A DNA stretch of 64,000 nucleotides from Sinohyriopsis cumingii (GCA_028554795.2 JAPYKE020000033.1:4507501-4571500); one strand, 5' to 3'; positions 1-12,174 are shown, counted from the stretch's first letter. Numbers and translations: made by a program. Notes: a model not told the origin generated them from the sequence alone.

Positions 1-425
1 TCCGTTCTCGAAGTAAGAAACTTCAATGCAATATTCTGTGACGATAATCTATGCAAATTTTAAACGTCTTCGAAAATGTCACATGCTATTATCTTTCGTT
101 TCTTCTGGCCCACAACCAAAACACAAAGGTGTATAACGAAAACTGACTTTTGATTTCACCCATACCGGTAACCACGTCTACAAGTTTAGAAATTACCAAC
201 ATGAAATTATTTATCTATAACATATATTGATTACAAAGGTATATTAACACACAGTTATTTATATTATTTTAAAATACATCATTTTAAATACTGAATTGTT
301 CGAAACGGACGGAACAGAATCTTGCAAATATATGTCAGGTGTATGCGCTAGATATCTTAAGTCAAGACCAGAAAGAAAAATTCAAATTCTGTTAGGAGGT
401 TTCCATTCTTCTTCTTCTTCTGACC

Positions 426-426
<1 letters not shown>

Positions 427-470
<44 letters not shown>
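427..470. repeat. (ATT)n microsatellite
   Basis: About 14 consecutive TAT/ATT units with no interruption, followed by a short GTT run and preceded by a TTC run. It is simple sequence with no coding meaning. Confidence 0.95.
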
Positions 471-649
471 GATGTTGTTGTTATTGTTTTTAAAGCTGGT
501 AGAAATTAGTATCAGCGTTAGGATTTTCTCCATTTTAATCCTAGTAATACAGAACGTTCAAAATTACACGATGCTATCAAATAAAGAGAAAATAAATGTT
601 CACCAGTCTGTGTTTATTAATTTGAAAACTTTCAGGCATGGTCATTCTC

Positions 650-800
650 ATTATTCAAATGTATTCATTTTAATGCAAACATATATTCAATTTCATCATT
701 AACACTTTTAAAACGTATTCATTTTTAATGCAAAAGTATATTCAATTTCATCATTCAAATGTATTCATTTTAATGCAAACATAAATTCATTTTCATCTGT
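650..800. repeat. three-unit tandem repeat, about 55 bp
   Basis: Three imperfect units built around ATTCATTTTAATGCAAA followed by a TATTCAATTTCATCATT-like segment. The middle unit has small indels. Non-coding. Confidence 0.75.
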
Positions 801-1356
801 GCTAATCCTGATGCTGAATAAAATGACACAAACAAATTTAAACAATATTTCATTATTTCAACATTGTGTTCAAATGAAAAATGCATGCAACTGAAATGAA
901 AAGAAAACAATTACAGCTCTGAATATTATCAGTCTAAGGCACATCGAACAAAAGGATGCAATGAAAACGCTATTTAAGTAGTTAATATAGTTCATTTTCA
1001 CAGTAAAAATTGCAATGAAAATGCAGTTTAATTAGATAATTGTAACGGTCAAAACTGAATGTGCCAAACCAGTTAAGTATTACATGATTAACGATTACAT
1101 GACTTACGGGACAGAACTTCCCTTGTAAATTCTATGAAAAACAAATATATCTCAAAGAGGCAATATAGATATACACGTTTAAAAGTCCAAGCTCTGTATT
1201 CATGATTTTAAATCTACCACTTTATCGAAATAAACTATAGGACGCTTCAGCCACTATATATATATGATTTGATAGTGGTAAGTAGAACGATAGGGCATGA
1301 TACACTTCAACAACAATTATTTATGTTACATAAAGAAATTCTAACCCTATATATAA

Positions 1357-1485
1357 AGTAGTGAATGGGGATACTTTAGCCTCAATGGAAAATACATTAC
1401 AGAAACCAGCACCATCCCGGGACACTATAGCCAGAATTTTGTGTTTTTTCTATCACACCCTGAGACATTCTAGCCTTAAGGTCAG
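1357..1485 (+). repeat. remnant of copy A terminal inverted repeat
   Basis: The sequence begins AGTAGTGAATGGGG and continues with TTTAGCCTCAATGGAAA and ATTACAGAAACC, matching base by base, with substitutions, the outer end of element B's TIR (AGTAGTAAGGTGGGG, then AGCCTCAATGGGAA, then ATTACAGAGACC). The flanking hexamer ATATAA (1351-1356) would be the target duplication, but the other end of this copy is gone. Confidence 0.7.
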
Positions 1486-1836
1486 ATGAACATGGGGAAT
1501 ATTGGGTCTGTATAAGGATAGTTGGGTTGTTGTATAAGGCAAATGGGAATGGAACAGGTGAGGTGATGTTACGGCACTGAAGATTGGTAACAATGTAGCA
1601 AGAGTCTGACCTCAATCCGACCAAAGAGCGGGAAAAAACCCTGGAACATTTTAGGGGGACATAAACATATATAACACACACGTTATACAACATATAAACA
1701 CAAACAACTATACAACTAACTAAAACAAACTTTAGGCAAGAAAGCCAATCTTTTCGAGATATATAAGACATACATCATACAACATACAAACACAAACAAC
1801 TATACAACAAATTAAAGAAATAATTCAAGAAATCAA

Positions 1837-1872
1837 ATCTTTTCGAGGCATAAGAGTGGCCCTGAAAAAGCC
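1837..1872 (-). terminator. decayed histone-type 3' end of the copy A terminal gene
   Basis: On the minus strand GGCTTTTTCAGGGCC (1858-1872) is followed after exactly 13 nt by GAAAAGAT (1837-1844). The 5' half of the stem is damaged, but the loop, the 3' half and the spacing match the five intact sites in element B. It lies just downstream of the minus-strand terminal pseudogene, as in B. Confidence 0.55.
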
Positions 1873-1879
1873 TGTTGGT

Positions 1880-2160
1880 TTTTTGGTTAACATCATTCTT
1901 CAAACTTCTTCTGACTTTTGGACCGTAGAAGAGAACTCTATTTGAATATCTTTGTCTCTCCACATAGATTCTTCTTTTCCAAACACTCGTATCGGTGATC
2001 CGGAAAATTGTTCATGATGATCTGACATACATGGGTATGTCCGTACGGAATAGCATCGACGATACGGAGGTAGATGGTTAAGTCGAGGATTTCGTTTAAA
2101 TTCAGTCACAGCACTGATTCTCTCTTCTAATCCGAAGAGAGCTACCTGTGACGTCACATT
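1880..2160 (-). pseudogene. terminal basic protein gene, degraded (homologue of 37215-37451)
   Basis: Minus-strand pieces in two frames resemble the small protein at the right end of element B: a CMSD/YVRS-like stretch, then an ERQ...RVLFYGPKVRRSL segment (B has ERQ...RVLIYGPTVRRSL). A frameshift separates the two halves. The function is unknown. Its position at the outer end, with transcription pointing out of the element, is conserved between copies A and B. Confidence 0.55.
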
Positions 2161-2172
2161 CCCTATATAGGT
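2140..2172. promoter_or_regulatory. bidirectional promoter core: CRE plus TATA
   Basis: TGACGTCA sits at about 2149-2156, followed by CTATATAGG at about 2163-2171. The same CRE-like palindrome next to CTATATAG lies between the corresponding divergent genes of element B (37044-37064). Conservation between diverged copies suggests it is functional. Confidence 0.6.
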
Positions 2173-2224
2173 GCGCTAGAGTTTGTGCGCCGTGAATGTA
2201 TGCGACAGAGTTTTCAAACTTGAC

Positions 2225-2800
2225 GGAAACTAAGAATACGCTGAATTGGGGTGCACCAGCCGTTGAGACGGGAAGCCATGGTATAGCAGCGGCTACCAAC
2301 TCAACACAGTCCTGCTTCCAGAAGAGACTGACTTAAATTGGGATTTAATGGATTTTCTCTCTTCTTCGCAAGAATTTGTTCCGGTACCAGTACTTCTGCC
2401 ACCTTCTTCTTTACAGCACGTCGAGGATTTTAAACAGAAATATAAAGAAGAACTGGATACATTTTTATGACAGCGAAAAGAAGCTGAACAAGCTCTTCTC
2501 CATCAACAGCAAGAGGGAGAAGAAGACGCAAGAAGGAAACGGCAGGAAGAAGAAGAAGCAACATAGAAGAAACAAGGTCGAGGAGAGAAGAAAGACAGTG
2601 ACACTGTGAAAGTTAAGGTGTCTGAAACAAATGTATTAGACTTCTTTATATGTCCCAAGAGAAAAAGACCTTTCCGAGCCAAAGAACCCATCCATGTTAC
2701 TATGCATGCAATACCACCCCATGTGATTTCTACCAAATCACCATCGACATGAGCCATTCTAGAAGTAGGCCTTGGCCGTGGCAAAGCTTAGGGCAGTAAA
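2225..2800 (+). pseudogene. coiled-coil/basic terminal protein, degraded (homologue of 36418-36995)
   Basis: Plus-strand frames carry SSQEFVPVP, a charged coiled-coil stretch, then KRKRPFRAKEP and EVGLGRGKA. The element B gene has SQEFVPEP, a Q-rich coiled coil, RPKRIRPSRAKHV and EVGLGRGKG. Stops and frameshifts interrupt it. The tract between the coiled coil and the basic segment is E/K/R-rich here rather than polyglutamine. Function unknown. Confidence 0.6.
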
Positions 2801-2858
2801 AGCTGATTATGTCCCGTTTCCGAGATTTTTAAAAATTATAAACAAACAAATACCCAGC

Positions 2859-2897
2859 GGTTCTTTTCAAGGCCACGCACTTCTCTCGAAAAGAGAT
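2859..2897 (+). terminator. decayed histone-type 3' end (copy A)
   Basis: GGTTCTTTTCAAGGCC (2859-2874) is followed after exactly 13 nt by GAAAAGAG (2888-2895). It is downstream of the plus-strand coiled-coil pseudogene, the same relation as at 36356-36392 in element B. The stem has lost pairing while the downstream purine element is perfect. Confidence 0.55.
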
Positions 2898-3272
2898 ATC
2901 ATTCATTTTGACAAAATCAATTCAAACTCAAAATCCTTATTTTGTTCCCATGATGTACATGTGAGTGAGTGCGTGAGTGTAGATCCATATTTTAAGAAAT
3001 CAAGACCAAGAGACACTTAGTTTTCTGTCTGGTCTATTCTGGTACAAATTTTACAATCCAATTTACAACACAACACAGCACTTTAAAAAGCTCATATACG
3101 TCTTCTGTGTCTTTGTTCACTCTCTATCTGTGTTTGTGAATTTCTTCACTTTCACAGGTTTTTACCTCCTCTTCTGCCTCACTTTTTCCTCGTCTTCTTT
3201 TATTCTCCTATTTCTCTTTCTGGATGTGTCTGGGTTCTTCCTTTAGGAAGGATACCTCTTCTTCCTGTTATG

Positions 3273-3640
3273 TTACCTCTTCTTCCTGTTCGGAACCCCT
3301 TTCTTCCTCTTGCTCTTGTTGTTTCTTAGGGTCTTCTGAAGACCAATGTCCTTTCTCTTTAAAATGATAACAGGTAGCTTTACTTTAGTCCCTACTGACA
3401 CTTGTCTTGCTTTTTTGACGGTTTGGACACTATGTGGCCCAATGCTCTTTCTTCTTATAAATATAGCAAGTATCTTGACTTTTATCTCAGTTTGTCTGAA
3501 GAAAACACCTCGCCAAGCGCTGATCAGAAATTCGATCTCTGTTGGATCTTCCATCTTTCTGATCAGTTTGAGAGAAAAATGAATACTGGAAGTGAATACA
3601 CTGACCATTTATACAGGAATAATCTGGTCTGACATGATAT
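3273..3640 (-). pseudogene. CCHC zinc-knuckle protein, degraded (copy A)
   Basis: Minus-strand frames resemble the zinc-knuckle gene of element B, including the start region (MEDPTE..) and two DIG/HW-type knuckle remnants, followed by a lysine-rich and then E/R-rich tail. The Cys/His ligands are scattered over frames. It is divergent from the polymerase gene that starts at about 3690, as in B. Confidence 0.55.
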
Positions 3641-3689
3641 AGGGACCTATGGTGTTTAAAATGTAGTCATTTGACTATTTATAGTCAAG

Positions 3690-6600
3690 ATGAAACGAAT
3701 GCCTCATTTCGTGGAGAAAAGAAAGAAGGTAAGAGGCAGAAATGTGATTTATCGCCTCGCACAGTCACTGTAGTCTTGACTCAAATTCATGCCCGCGATT
3801 TTGAAGATGACATGAGTGAGCTAGAATCCAGACCCAGAGAATCTACACTCAACCAAAGTTCGCCAGTATCACCCGAAACTATTGCCACATTCGAGAGATG
3901 GAAAAGCGCTACTCTAGAAAATTTACAATTACCTTGTGGAATTCCGGAAACGCAAAATTTACAAAACGTCTTGGCCCCACGCTACATGTTGAACGTGCAT
4001 CTGGAAGAAGTACGCGGACCTCTGTTGTTTCGAGACAATTATTTCAAAAACAGAAAATACATTCACGTCTATTATCACGATGAACATTTTGATGCCATTA
4101 ACAGTATCAACGGCTTTATAGGATACGACTATTACTGTGAGAAATGTGACTATGGCTATAACAGTCGAGAACAACAGAAGCTTTGTGGATCAAAATGCTC
4201 AGGATGTTTGAATTCTCAACCCTGTATGGACAAAGAACAAGAACTAATGCATTGCTCTGCTTGTCTGAGCACTTTTGTAAGCCCTGCCTGTTATCAACAA
4301 CATCTAAAAACGCAAAGTTCACAGCAGAAAAGTGCTTGTCAACTCCTGGGATTGTGCCCTACTTGTGGACAAGTGATACATAGGAATAACACCAAAGCGC
4401 ACGTATGTTCAGGGAAGAAACGATGTCACATTTGTCACCCAATCGTGGGCCTGGAACACGAATGTTACATTCAAATACACCAGCCACAACATGACGAAGA
4501 TCGCCTGAAGAAAGATTATTTCATCTTTTTCGATTTCGAATGCATGCGTAAGACTGGCATTCACAGTTTTAATTTCTGCTTGGCTCATCGAGCGTACGAG
4601 AAGTGCATCCAAGAATCTATCTTTAGTCATTGCCCTAACTTCAACAAGCCTCCTGGAGGACGTGATAAAATCTTTCGGGGACCGAACACGGTAACCGATA
4701 TCGCTCAACGGATCTTAGACCCAGTCGACGAGACGTGGAGCCAAGAGGACATCGAAAGCTACGAAGATTGTCATTGCCGTGCCACAGTAATGGATCACAA
4801 TTTCTCGGGATACGATGGACAATTTCTGCTCAGATAGTATACGGATTGAAGTACCGAACGTCCTAAAGTCACTTTGAACGAAGATAAAATCATTTCCATG
4901 CAAGGTGGTCAAGTACAGTTTCAAGATTCGATTTGTTACTTGGTTATGCCTTTGAGTCGAATGCCTAAAACGTTTAGGATGACAGAAATGGCCAAACGCT
5001 ATTTTCCGCACTTTATCACTACGGAAGGCAATCAACTTGCCGTTCTACCTCATTTGCCTGAGGTTCACTACTACGTCCGCGACAACATGCGCACCGAACT
5101 ACGAGAAGCTTTCTACGCTTGGTACCAGACTCGCACCTAAGACCCTTTCGACTTTCTGGAAGAAATGTTAATGTATTGTCGTTCCGACTTGATTACTTTA
5201 TGGCGTTGCTGTGAAAAATTTCGAGAACTGTTCAGGGAACACGGAAGGATCGATCCCTTGAAAGAAGCCTGCACCACTCCCAAAGCGAGTTCCTTATTGT
5301 ACCATCAACGAGTCGTGCCCAAAAAGAACCTGGCTGTCATTAGCCCTCAAACGACTAACTTTGTCAAAGTTTAATACTCAATGAAAGCCCCACGCTAGCT
5401 ACATTACTTGTGCGACAAGGAAGACAAATGGCTTCAGCACTCCCGAAACGGAAGGAGGCGAAAAGACCATCGGCACGTATTCAGTGGATGGCTGCGACCT
5501 AGAAAACCCTCAGGTTGTGTACAAGTTTAACGGGTGCTTATTTCACAAATGAAACTTCTGCTACCCTCAGCGTGACGCTAAAAATCAGTTTTTACAAAGT
5601 ACAATGGAAGACTTGTACGAGGCCACTTGTCAGCGACACTTAAAGTTAGAAGAGCAAGGATACTAAGTGGTGGGAATGTGGGAACACGAGTACGATCACC
5701 GTTTGAAAACCGATCCCGAGTTTAAATGCATCGTGGAAAGTTTTAAGCTGGTGGAGCCACTGAACCCATGAGCTAATTTGTACGACGGCCAACCGAATAC
5801 CACCTGTTTGTTGTACCACGCCGACGAGGAGAAACGAGAAGAAATCAAATACTTGGATGTGTGTTTTCTGTATATGTACGTGTGCAAATGTCGTCACTTT
5901 GCCGCATGCCAACCGCAATTGCTAACGAAACAGATCGACCTGGACAATATTCGGATTGATTAAATGGAAAGTTTTGCCTCCCACAGACTTGTACCATACC
6001 ATTTTATCTCAGAATTGCAACGGGAAACTGATGTTTCCCTTATGCCGTTCTTTCGCCGAAACGTGCAACCAAGACCAGCCTTGTCAGAACACCCAGAAAT
6101 AACGGCAACGTGGGTCAGCTTAGAACTGTTGAACCTGGGATACCAAATGTTAAAAGTGTACAAATATGTACCAGTTTCCCGAGACGAGACTCAGAAAAGC
6201 GTTTCTCAGACTACGTTGATGCCTTATTGAAAATGAAACAAAAAAAACTAGCGGCTATCCTTCTTGGTGCCACACTCGCGAAGACAAAGATAAATTCAAA
6301 GAGATATTGGGGCTCTCACCAATTAATATGTACTTTAGAGAGAGTGACGTATGTAAGGTGAAGTAGTTTGCATTTAAAACATGCACAATGGAGAGAATGT
6401 TGGCATACCTATATGCTACAGTAATGTAATGTGGATGATGTTTCCTTGGATATTGTACTTTTGGAAATTTTACATGATTTAAGCACACTGCTAACTAAAA
6501 TGACTGCTCCCTTGTCTTAAAAAATCAGCCTGAATTAGTCTAAAGTACACTATACATAGCAGCTATTAAAATAGGGAAAATGAATTTTGCCAGACTAGAC

Positions 6601-7440
6601 AATACCAGCTTCTGAATGTGCAATGAATAAATTACCAAATATGTAAAATGGAAAATGTGAAACTGTATAGCGCCACATATGCTGGGAGCAGGAAGGAATC
6701 TCTGTAAACCACGTGGAGAAAAACGGAGGAAGGTGATCGTTTGCTAAAGTGATATTAATTGCTTGTGGGGTAAAATGGCACAACGACCGTGTTTAACCAA
6801 GACGGAATATTTGACAGAACCTTCCTGCTACTTCCAGATGATTCACAACAAAAGCAAATACATAAAACACGTGGACATCTTTCGTGAGGACATGATGTTA
6901 ATCAAATACGAAGAAAAGCTTGACTTTGTACAAGCCGACCAATTTGGTAATATCATTGCGGCTTACTTGACAGCCCATGCTCGCTTAAAATTGAACGAAG
7001 TATTAGAACTGTTAGGAGATTGGGTAATGTATTTTGACAGTCGCATCTACATCTATCGCCCTGACATCGAAGAAGACCGTATATGAGCCTGGACAGACAA
7101 ACACCCCGACGACAAGATTCTAAGTGTTGCTAGTGGTGGTCCTAAACATTACGCCTACGAATACCGGGACCCACAAGCAGAAATGCACACCAAATGTAAA
7201 GTGAAATGATTGACTCTCATTTATCGCACCAGTCGAGTTGTGAACTTTGGGGTATTGAAAGAAGGCTTGCGGTCTAGAGAGGATCCAAATTTTAGAGTGA
7301 CCACCTACGAATCGCACAAGATTGTACGTTTACACACACAAAATTGTCAGTCAACCTTCGGAAAAAGTGTATCAAATCGTGTATCAGAAGCGAGTGCGGA
7401 TACCCAATAACTTTACTTTACCGTACGGAGAAGCCAATAT
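3690..7440 (+). pseudogene. protein-primed DNA polymerase B, degraded (copy A)
   Basis: The longest open piece (3671-4837) keeps the Cys-rich zinc-binding region and exonuclease motif I FDFEC (about 4530-4545), and motif II HNFSGYDGQF (about 4796-4827). Later pieces keep the YCRSD exonuclease III motif (about 5174), an altered motif A (DVCFLYMY, about 5856) and motif B-like NCLWGKMAQRP (about 6757). Motif C is broken: FDSRIYIY where element B has DTDS. About 600 bp of the N-terminal half is deleted after about 3925, and about 450 bp of foreign sequence replaces the segment before motif B. Many stops. Not functional. Confidence 0.85.
6307..6757. other. foreign segment replacing part of the copy A polymerase gene
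   Basis: Polymerase homology stops at about 6300 and resumes at NCLWGKMAQRP (about 6757). The intervening 450 bp has no similarity to the polymerase gene or any other part of element B and no open frame. It replaces about 50 codons. I see no clear terminal repeats, so I cannot tell a small insertion from a deletion plus filler. Confidence 0.55.
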
Positions 7441-7895
7441 AAAAAAAATGGTTCCAAGAGAAAAACCACCAAAAAGAACGATGATTTCGACATAGCAAAA
7501 ATTGAGTGAGAGACCCACTGAGAACTCCAAGTTCAAACCATACCATTTTCTTCTTTTCTTGCCTCACTATTTTAATTGTACTAGTTGATTGGAAACGTTT
7601 AAATAATGGCCCGCGGATAAGGAAGGATTACCTACTGCAATTGTTTTAGCTAGAAGTGATCAGTTGTGTATGAAGTTGCGAATGGATCGATATATCTATA
7701 AAGATTAGGCTATTCTGAAACATACTCAATGGTCTCGCACTGTCCTTACCTTTCAATGGCCTTTACACCCATCACACTACGGTACAGGTATGACTGTACC
7801 TTTCAGAAGGTAGTAAGTTTGTCCAGGAAGAAAGAAAGGAAGACTTCCAAAACTAGGCATAAGAAAGGATCGATTTATAACCTCGAGGCTTCTTT
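7441..7895. other. spacer after copy A polymerase
   Basis: About 450 bp between the end of polymerase homology and the next TATA box. It is absent from element B, where this spacer is about 30 bp. No gene seen. Confidence 0.4.
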
Positions 7896-7897
7896 AC

Positions 7898-7945
7898 GCA
7901 TAGTATAAAAAGGGACAACGTCCAAGACCGATAGTTCATTGTAAC
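7898..7945 (+). promoter_or_regulatory. TATA box and leader of the copy A membrane-protein gene
   Basis: AGTATAAAAAGGG is followed by GATAGTTCATTG. Element B has ATATAAAAAGG followed by GATAGTTCATTG upstream of its membrane-protein remnant (31450-31461, minus). The promoter is therefore the same, although what follows differs. Confidence 0.65.
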
Positions 7946-7949
7946 GACC

Positions 7950-9860
7950 AAGAACAAGCTAGAAAGATGAATTATTTTAAATAGACATTCAAGTTCGGTG
8001 ATTCTCAAGTGGAGTGCGATCTTGTGCCTTGCGATGAGAGCGATGCCGTACGCTATGACATCAGCCATGCAGTACCACATCATGGGAACGTTGTTAGGTC
8101 TACTACTACGACTACTCTACATCTACCGTGGAAAGTGAAAATGTGTGGGTCAAACCTGACGAATGTGAAAGCGATGCCACTCGTTATCGTGTCAACCTCC
8201 ACGCGAGACCATGCAGCTACCTCCATACGGATCTCATCCAAAACTGAGTAAACCTCCGAGGATTTAACGCTACCCTCATCGAAACTAACCTGTGAAAGAC
8301 GAATATTCGTTCCCTGTGCGTTTAACCTGAATACTGAAACTTTGAAAGTCAATTCCAAACCTTCCATGGAAAATGACATACATATCTGGGACAACCTACT
8401 ACCGTAGAATTAGCCAAAGCCGGATTTTCTACTTGGGCAAATGGGACAAATTCAAGTGGTTCAGTTGCGGTGTGTCTCTTCACCAGTGGGAGCAGAAAAA
8501 ATCGGCTATCCTAGAACATGATCGAATATCTCCGGATTGTCACTACCTACCTTTAGTGGGACAAAATTAGTAATCTTTGAATGGATCCTTTATAAAAGAA
8601 CATTCGTGATATGCCTGTGTAGTTCAGAGAACTCATTTAGTGAGGGCTGGTGAAGCTTCAAGTTCAACGCAAAGGACAATCGCATCCGTCACGTCAACGA
8701 TGTTGGTACCACTGGTACCTGAAGGGATAAGAGCACTGATTCATTTCAAAGTATTCCATAGGTCAGAAATTGATGAATCGCGCGAGATTCATAAAGTTTT
8801 CGATGCCACTCATTCTACTTACAAGGTGATCCTAATACACCGAAAATCCAACGGACAAGTTAGAGGATTACCAAAATCTTTTACACCAAGAAATCTCGGT
8901 TCAAGAGGAAACTTCTGTACGACGTGTAGTGTGTGAGTTAGTGACTAAACAAATTTGGTACGGAACTAAAATCAAACCGATGATATTCAAACAGTACACC
9001 TATTACCTTACACCAAAGTGGGTATACAAACTTACTACCTTGTCACGACCTCTATTAATCGTGATACAACAGATTCCGTGGAAGGAAATATATAACACTA
9101 TTCAGACAGTGGAGGATTACCAATACTTATTACGAGAACTGTCTCCATTCCATTGGGGTCGACGTGTGGTGTGTTTCTTAATGTCTTCCTTTCTGGGATT
9201 TCGTTTATCAGCCGATTCCTTGTGGACTCTTTACGAACATTACTTGTCACCAAATAAAGCATGAAAGTAGTCCCTTTAAATAAGCACGAGAAATTCATTC
9301 TGTTTAAAGGCTTTCGTTTACGTCTCGATACTTCTCGACCTCTACGGGAAAAAATATTCAACTTTTGGGTACTAAAGATGTGTATGACGATGTGTGTGTA
9401 CCTTGAGAATTACACCCTCACTAGACAAATGTACGTGACTGGAAATATTGGGGTTTCGAGGCTTAGACCAACGAAGTGGCCAATTATGCCCAAAAAGTTG
9501 TGATCCTCAATTAAAACGTTCAGTGATAAAATTAACTTTGAAATCTGTATTAGTCAAAGTACCAGAACCAGAAGGACCCGTCACCGAGGACAATCACTCC
9601 ATTGAGGACAGGGCCTCATGGACATTACCGAAAAGCCATTCCGGGAGGATACCTGTGTGACTGTACCCCAATGTAGGGAGACTGTAAGAACATTACACAC
9701 TGTCTATAGGACACCGTGGTTACCTCAACATAGTGGACAGTGACTTGTTTATATTCATCTTTTTATCGTTGTAGTTAATCATTTGGTTTTTATGTATTGT
9801 TGTCATTCGTGTTGTTACATTTTAACTTGCAATAAACGTGAAAAAAGTATAAAAATTCTT
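7950..9860 (+). pseudogene. large membrane protein gene, degraded (ectodomain present only in copy A)
   Basis: Between the conserved promoter and a C-terminal segment shared with element B lies about 1.5 kb of broken coding-like sequence with no counterpart in B. The frames include several possible N-glycosylation sequons (for example NGT and NAT) and Cys residues; the longest open stretch is 8929-9264. The shared C-terminal part (about 9440-9860) has a VPEPEGPVTED-like juxtamembrane stretch and then a hydrophobic VVNHLVFMYCCHSCCYIL segment with a lysine-rich tail. I infer a type I membrane protein with a large outer domain, possibly the element's envelope or attachment glycoprotein, but no family is recognised. 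Stops are frequent. Confidence 0.4.
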
Positions 9861-9901
9861 GTCTTGTCTGTTTTCGTGTCAAAAGTGACATTCACTGCAC
9901 T

Positions 9902-10594
9902 ATGGCAACCTCTACTGTCTCTGCTCCCTCTTCCCCTACTTTCAAAGTCATCGACGAACACTAAGATCGTGCCAGTTGGGAGGCCTTGTATCTTCGCCAT
10001 CCCTTTAACAGGTTAATTGCCGGACCTAGTGGTTCAGGCAAAACCGAATTTGTCAAACGTTTGATCGAACATAAACATCATTTGATCGATCGTTCACCAC
10101 ATCGGATCGTGTGTTGTTAAACAGAGTAGCAATCGGCGTAAAGCCTCCTGCGAGAAAGTCAATGTGATTCCATCGTGTTTGTGGAAGACATTACAATTGA
10201 AGACGACGGAATCGTGTCTGAACCCAGTCAAACCCATCTGGTCATTTTCGACATGTTAGGAGAAGACGAAGAAGAAATTAACCTGTGGTTTACACACAAA
10301 GGGCATCATCGTAATGTCAGTGTCATTTACCTTAAGCAATATTTGTTTCAACAAATTAGAACCCATCCCACTATCAATCTATATGCTCATTACGTGGTTT
10401 TGTTTAAAAGCCCTAGAGATAAATCGCAAAAGCAAGTCTTAGCCAAACAGTTAGGAACGCCGTGGATGACTCATGCGTACTACGATGCCACTCTTACCCC
10501 ACACGCATGTTTACTCGTGGATTTAAAACCCATCATCCCCGATTATTTGCGATTTCGTACCTATCTGTTTCATCACGGGTGTAAAGACGTATAA
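9902..10594 (+). pseudogene. genome-packaging ATPase, degraded (copy A)
   Basis: Homologue of the 30211-30966 gene. The P-loop AGPSGSGKTE is intact at about 10019-10048 and the Walker B region HLVIFDM is recognisable at about 10230-10255. There are early stops (TAA at about 9962, another at about 10119) and point changes. It is preceded by AAGTATAAAAATTC at about 9846, the counterpart of the B promoter. Family: A32/FtsK-like DNA packaging ATPases of Polintons. Confidence 0.8.
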
Positions 10595-10639
10595 CCTGTC
10601 GTATAACATGTCATGTACACGTCCTCGTCGTAGACTTAA

Positions 10640-11640
10640 CAGAAAAATCTATAAAAACTTCGGACACTTTGGATCTGTCTCATACATCGTCAACCTGAAA
10701 TTCATTCAGTCTCATGTTCCCGTCAAATGTATTCGCGCCGTTTCCGGCATCAGTCGCGAACAAAATTCAAAAATACGTGTTCGTGTCTTAGAAGTCAGCC
10801 TCAAGGAAGCCATACGATGGTTTACGGTGACAGAAGGTCAATTACTGCAAGCATCATTCACATTCCTCATCTAACCAAACGCTTGTTTGAGATAATCAAA
10901 GTAGCCTTGACGCAACTAGTCGATTCATTCATCGACACTCAAACCAAAAAGCAAATCAATTTGAAACCTTGAGGTATCTATTCTATAGGAAGTGTCATCA
11001 TTCGCTCCCTCTTAAAATGGGATCCTAAAACCCCCAAAGTTCTCCCCAAGAAAAAAGCCAGTTCCAAAAATGCTTAATCGAACCACAAAGAGAACAAAGA
11101 GCATCGATGTCAAGACCAGGTCACACCCCCAAAAAGGTAAACCCACGGAAAAAGAAAACGAAAAATCCACAAAAAAATAAAATCCCCAAGAAAATATCTT
11201 TTACCCGAAAGAGAGAATCTTCAGCAACGACGCAACCTTACATTCGCAAACCACGATCGACGGTGACCGCGTTTCCAGTAACCTCAGCTTCTTCCACTTG
11301 TCCTTTGTTGGTGATGCCTTCCAAAGCCAATTTGATACCGGTTGCTTCTTAGTTGATGAAACAATGTAAACCCACATATCCAAAAAAATTTTTTCTCCAG
11401 CGGCGACTCCCTCCTCCTTTTCAGCTACAGGGGCAGCTGCTCACAGAGTTCCTGCTCCCAAAATCTAAGTCCAAGAGAGATCAGGTATTTTACAGAGTTT
11501 CCTGGATTTGTCCATGAAAGAACTGTCCCGATTTAGTCCGTTGCGAACCCCTCCACGACGTGTGCCGCCTGTCATCAAGTTGATACGTTGTAACGACAAT
11601 CAGGGGCAAAGCGTTCCAGTATAAAAAAGACCTGAGATAA
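10640..11640 (+). pseudogene. basic S/P/K-rich protein, degraded (homologue of 29219-30169)
   Basis: The TATA box CTATAAAAAC (about 10650) and leader match element B. The ATG found in B is CTG here. The N-terminal domain (VPVKCIRAVSGISRE...LEVSLKEA.RWFTV) and the C-terminal RFSPLRTP-like segment are recognisable across frames, separated by a lysine-rich tract. Function unknown; the nucleic-acid-binding composition suggests a core or scaffold role. Confidence 0.65.
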
Positions 11641-11684
11641 AGAATGGGAAACAGCGTTTTTGTGCTATTGAACATCTAAAGATG

Positions 11685-11685
<1 letters not shown>

Positions 11686-11738
<53 letters not shown>
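11686..11738. repeat. (CA)n microsatellite
   Basis: About 26 uninterrupted CA units, inserted between two pseudogenes of copy A where element B has a TATA box and leader. Confidence 0.95.
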
Positions 11739-11739
<1 letters not shown>

Positions 11740-11749
11740 TTCATAAATA

Positions 11750-12165
11750 TTCTAACCCCAAGGGAAAGAAAGAACTGCCTCTTCGTTTAGTTAAACATCG
11801 GAACATGTCCGTCCTGTCCAAAGCTTCTCCACTAATTCGAAAAAACTAAATCAAACAGTCCCCAAAGACGTCATCGACACCGTTTGCGAAGGTTGTTTGA
11901 ATGTTTTTGAAGACACGATACCTTTGTCTAAACAACGGAAAAAAATGTTTAGCCAAACATCGTCACGTTCTTCGCTAAATGGTTCAAAAGAAAATCCCCA
12001 TTCGTCAAAACAAAAAGGTGTTGGTATAACGCGAAAGAATTTTGTCTGTGTTGTTAGGACCCTTTCTAAAAGGAGTTTTTGGAACAATACTAGGAGGACT
12101 AATGTTAACAAGTTAAAAAGAAACCAAGAAGACAAAACGGAGTCCAAAGATCTTAGACGTGACCA
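11750..12165 (+). pseudogene. small basic protein with hydrophobic C-terminus, degraded (copy A)
   Basis: Homologue of the element B gene at 28730-29159. The SVLSKASP start, a V.CEGCLNVF-like stretch, IPLSKQ and the LVRTLSKR-like C-terminal region appear in shifting frames. No intact reading frame remains. Confidence 0.6.
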
Positions 12166-12174
12166 TAGAAATCC

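Larger units (their letters stand above)
1..1356. other. gene-free AT-rich DNA left of copy A
   Basis: I see no convincing coding sequence. The short open frames have no recognisable domains and lie in AT-rich, low-complexity DNA. The stretch contains a trinucleotide microsatellite and a three-unit tandem repeat, listed separately. It ends at the first base that resembles the terminal repeat of the Maverick-like element. Confidence 0.6.
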
